NCBI GenBank assembly: GCA_002715465.1
Contig: PAYY01000011.1
Span: 1 to 43,983, forward strand
DNA: 43,983 nucleotides
Source of the DNA: Fidelibacterota bacterium
Lineage (GTDB): Bacteria > Marinisomatota > Marinisomatia > Marinisomatales > S15-B10
Direction: 5' to 3'
Made by a program: the position numbers and the translations under genes. Below the pieces are notes generated by a model. It searched no databases, had not been told where the DNA came from, and saw nothing but the letters and a program-made list of their open reading frames with translations. Below, one piece after another: positions 43,867 through 43,983 of the stretch. The number at the start of each line of letters is the position of its first letter. The first letter of the stretch is position 1.

Positions 43867-43983
43867 ATGAGATATAGTATAATTTTCTTTCTAATAACAG
43901 TCTCCGCATACACACAAGATTGTAATGAAAAAAACTGGAAAGACTACTTTGATCGGGGGAATATGAATGGATGTGAACTTCCT
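43867..43983 (+). CDS. Start of a second exported pentapeptide-repeat-type protein (cut by the window)
   Basis: The first 39 codons are visible. They encode a signal peptide (MRYSIIFFLITVSAYTQ) followed by CNEKNWKDYF, then MNGCELP. This matches the mature start of the protein at 394 (CNKNNWKDYY, then MTGCNL), where the pentapeptide repeats begin right after. So it is very probably a paralogue whose repeats lie beyond the window end. The ATG follows the palindromic site by 14 nt; AAGGA (43854-43858) is 8 nt before it. Confidence 0.75.
   Translation, partial: MRYSIIFFLITVSAYTQDCNEKNWKDYFDRGNMNGCELP

Overview
The window is AT-rich, densely coding bacterial DNA. Several secreted proteins end in a Por-type C-terminal sorting domain (PNPF-type motif, an IYxYxV-like strand, a terminal R/K), and one gene encodes a PorV/PorQ-family outer-membrane protein. 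Both point to a type IX secretion (T9SS) lineage. FG-GAP propellers, low GC and frequent absence of Shine-Dalgarno sites would fit Marinimicrobia (SAR406) or a related Fibrobacterota-Chlorobiota-Bacteroidota-like group. That placement is inference from protein style; no phylogenetic marker is present.

Layout. (1) 1-393: the 3' part of tRNA-Ser(GGA) with its terminator, then a 235-nt non-coding stretch with a three-tier hairpin and a second strong terminator just before the first gene. (2) 394-7244: a pentapeptide-repeat protein, a large Asp-box propeller protein, an exported amidohydrolase, a DUF2200 protein facing a tiny DUF1737-like protein, and an SMP-30-like propeller. (3) 7210-13173: a T9SS block with a 1001-aa CTD protein, a PorV-like barrel, and a separately transcribed seven-repeat FG-GAP CTD protein closed by a 14-bp terminator. 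(4) 13299-36659: about 23 kb of tightly packed plus-strand genes that read as one long operon. It holds a secreted FG-GAP/CBM protein, an enolase-superfamily enzyme, an APH-type kinase, a complete CUT1 sugar-type ABC importer with an unusual membrane-tethered binding protein, a paralogous propeller lipoprotein, and a cytoplasmic enzyme set. The enzyme set is nitrilase-type amidase, NodB-type deacetylase, two DegT aminotransferases, M55 D-aminopeptidase, MetE-like protein, Gfo/Idh-like oxidoreductase, SDR and DapA-like lyase. (5) 36664-40478: a convergent DUF4434-type T9SS glycosidase, an MFS transporter and an amidohydrolase-2, probably extending the same pathway. (6) 40664-43983: small unrelated genes (Kazal lipoprotein, methyltransferase, two small unknowns, SnoaL-like protein, PHB-depolymerase-like esterase) and the start of a second pentapeptide-repeat protein resembling the first one.

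How it may work together. Regions 4-5 look like a capture, import and breakdown system for one compound class. Surface propellers, a CBM and a secreted glycosidase would act outside. The CUT1 importer and MFS transporter would bring products in. Deacetylase, amidase, D-aminopeptidase, epimerase-like enolase, transaminases, oxidoreductase and aldolase-type lyase would act inside. The enzymes suggest a substrate carrying both sugar and amide or D-amino-acid chemistry, such as an amino-sugar or peptidoglycan-like fragment, but no sequence feature here fixes the substrate. This cluster is the best candidate for an undescribed system in the window.
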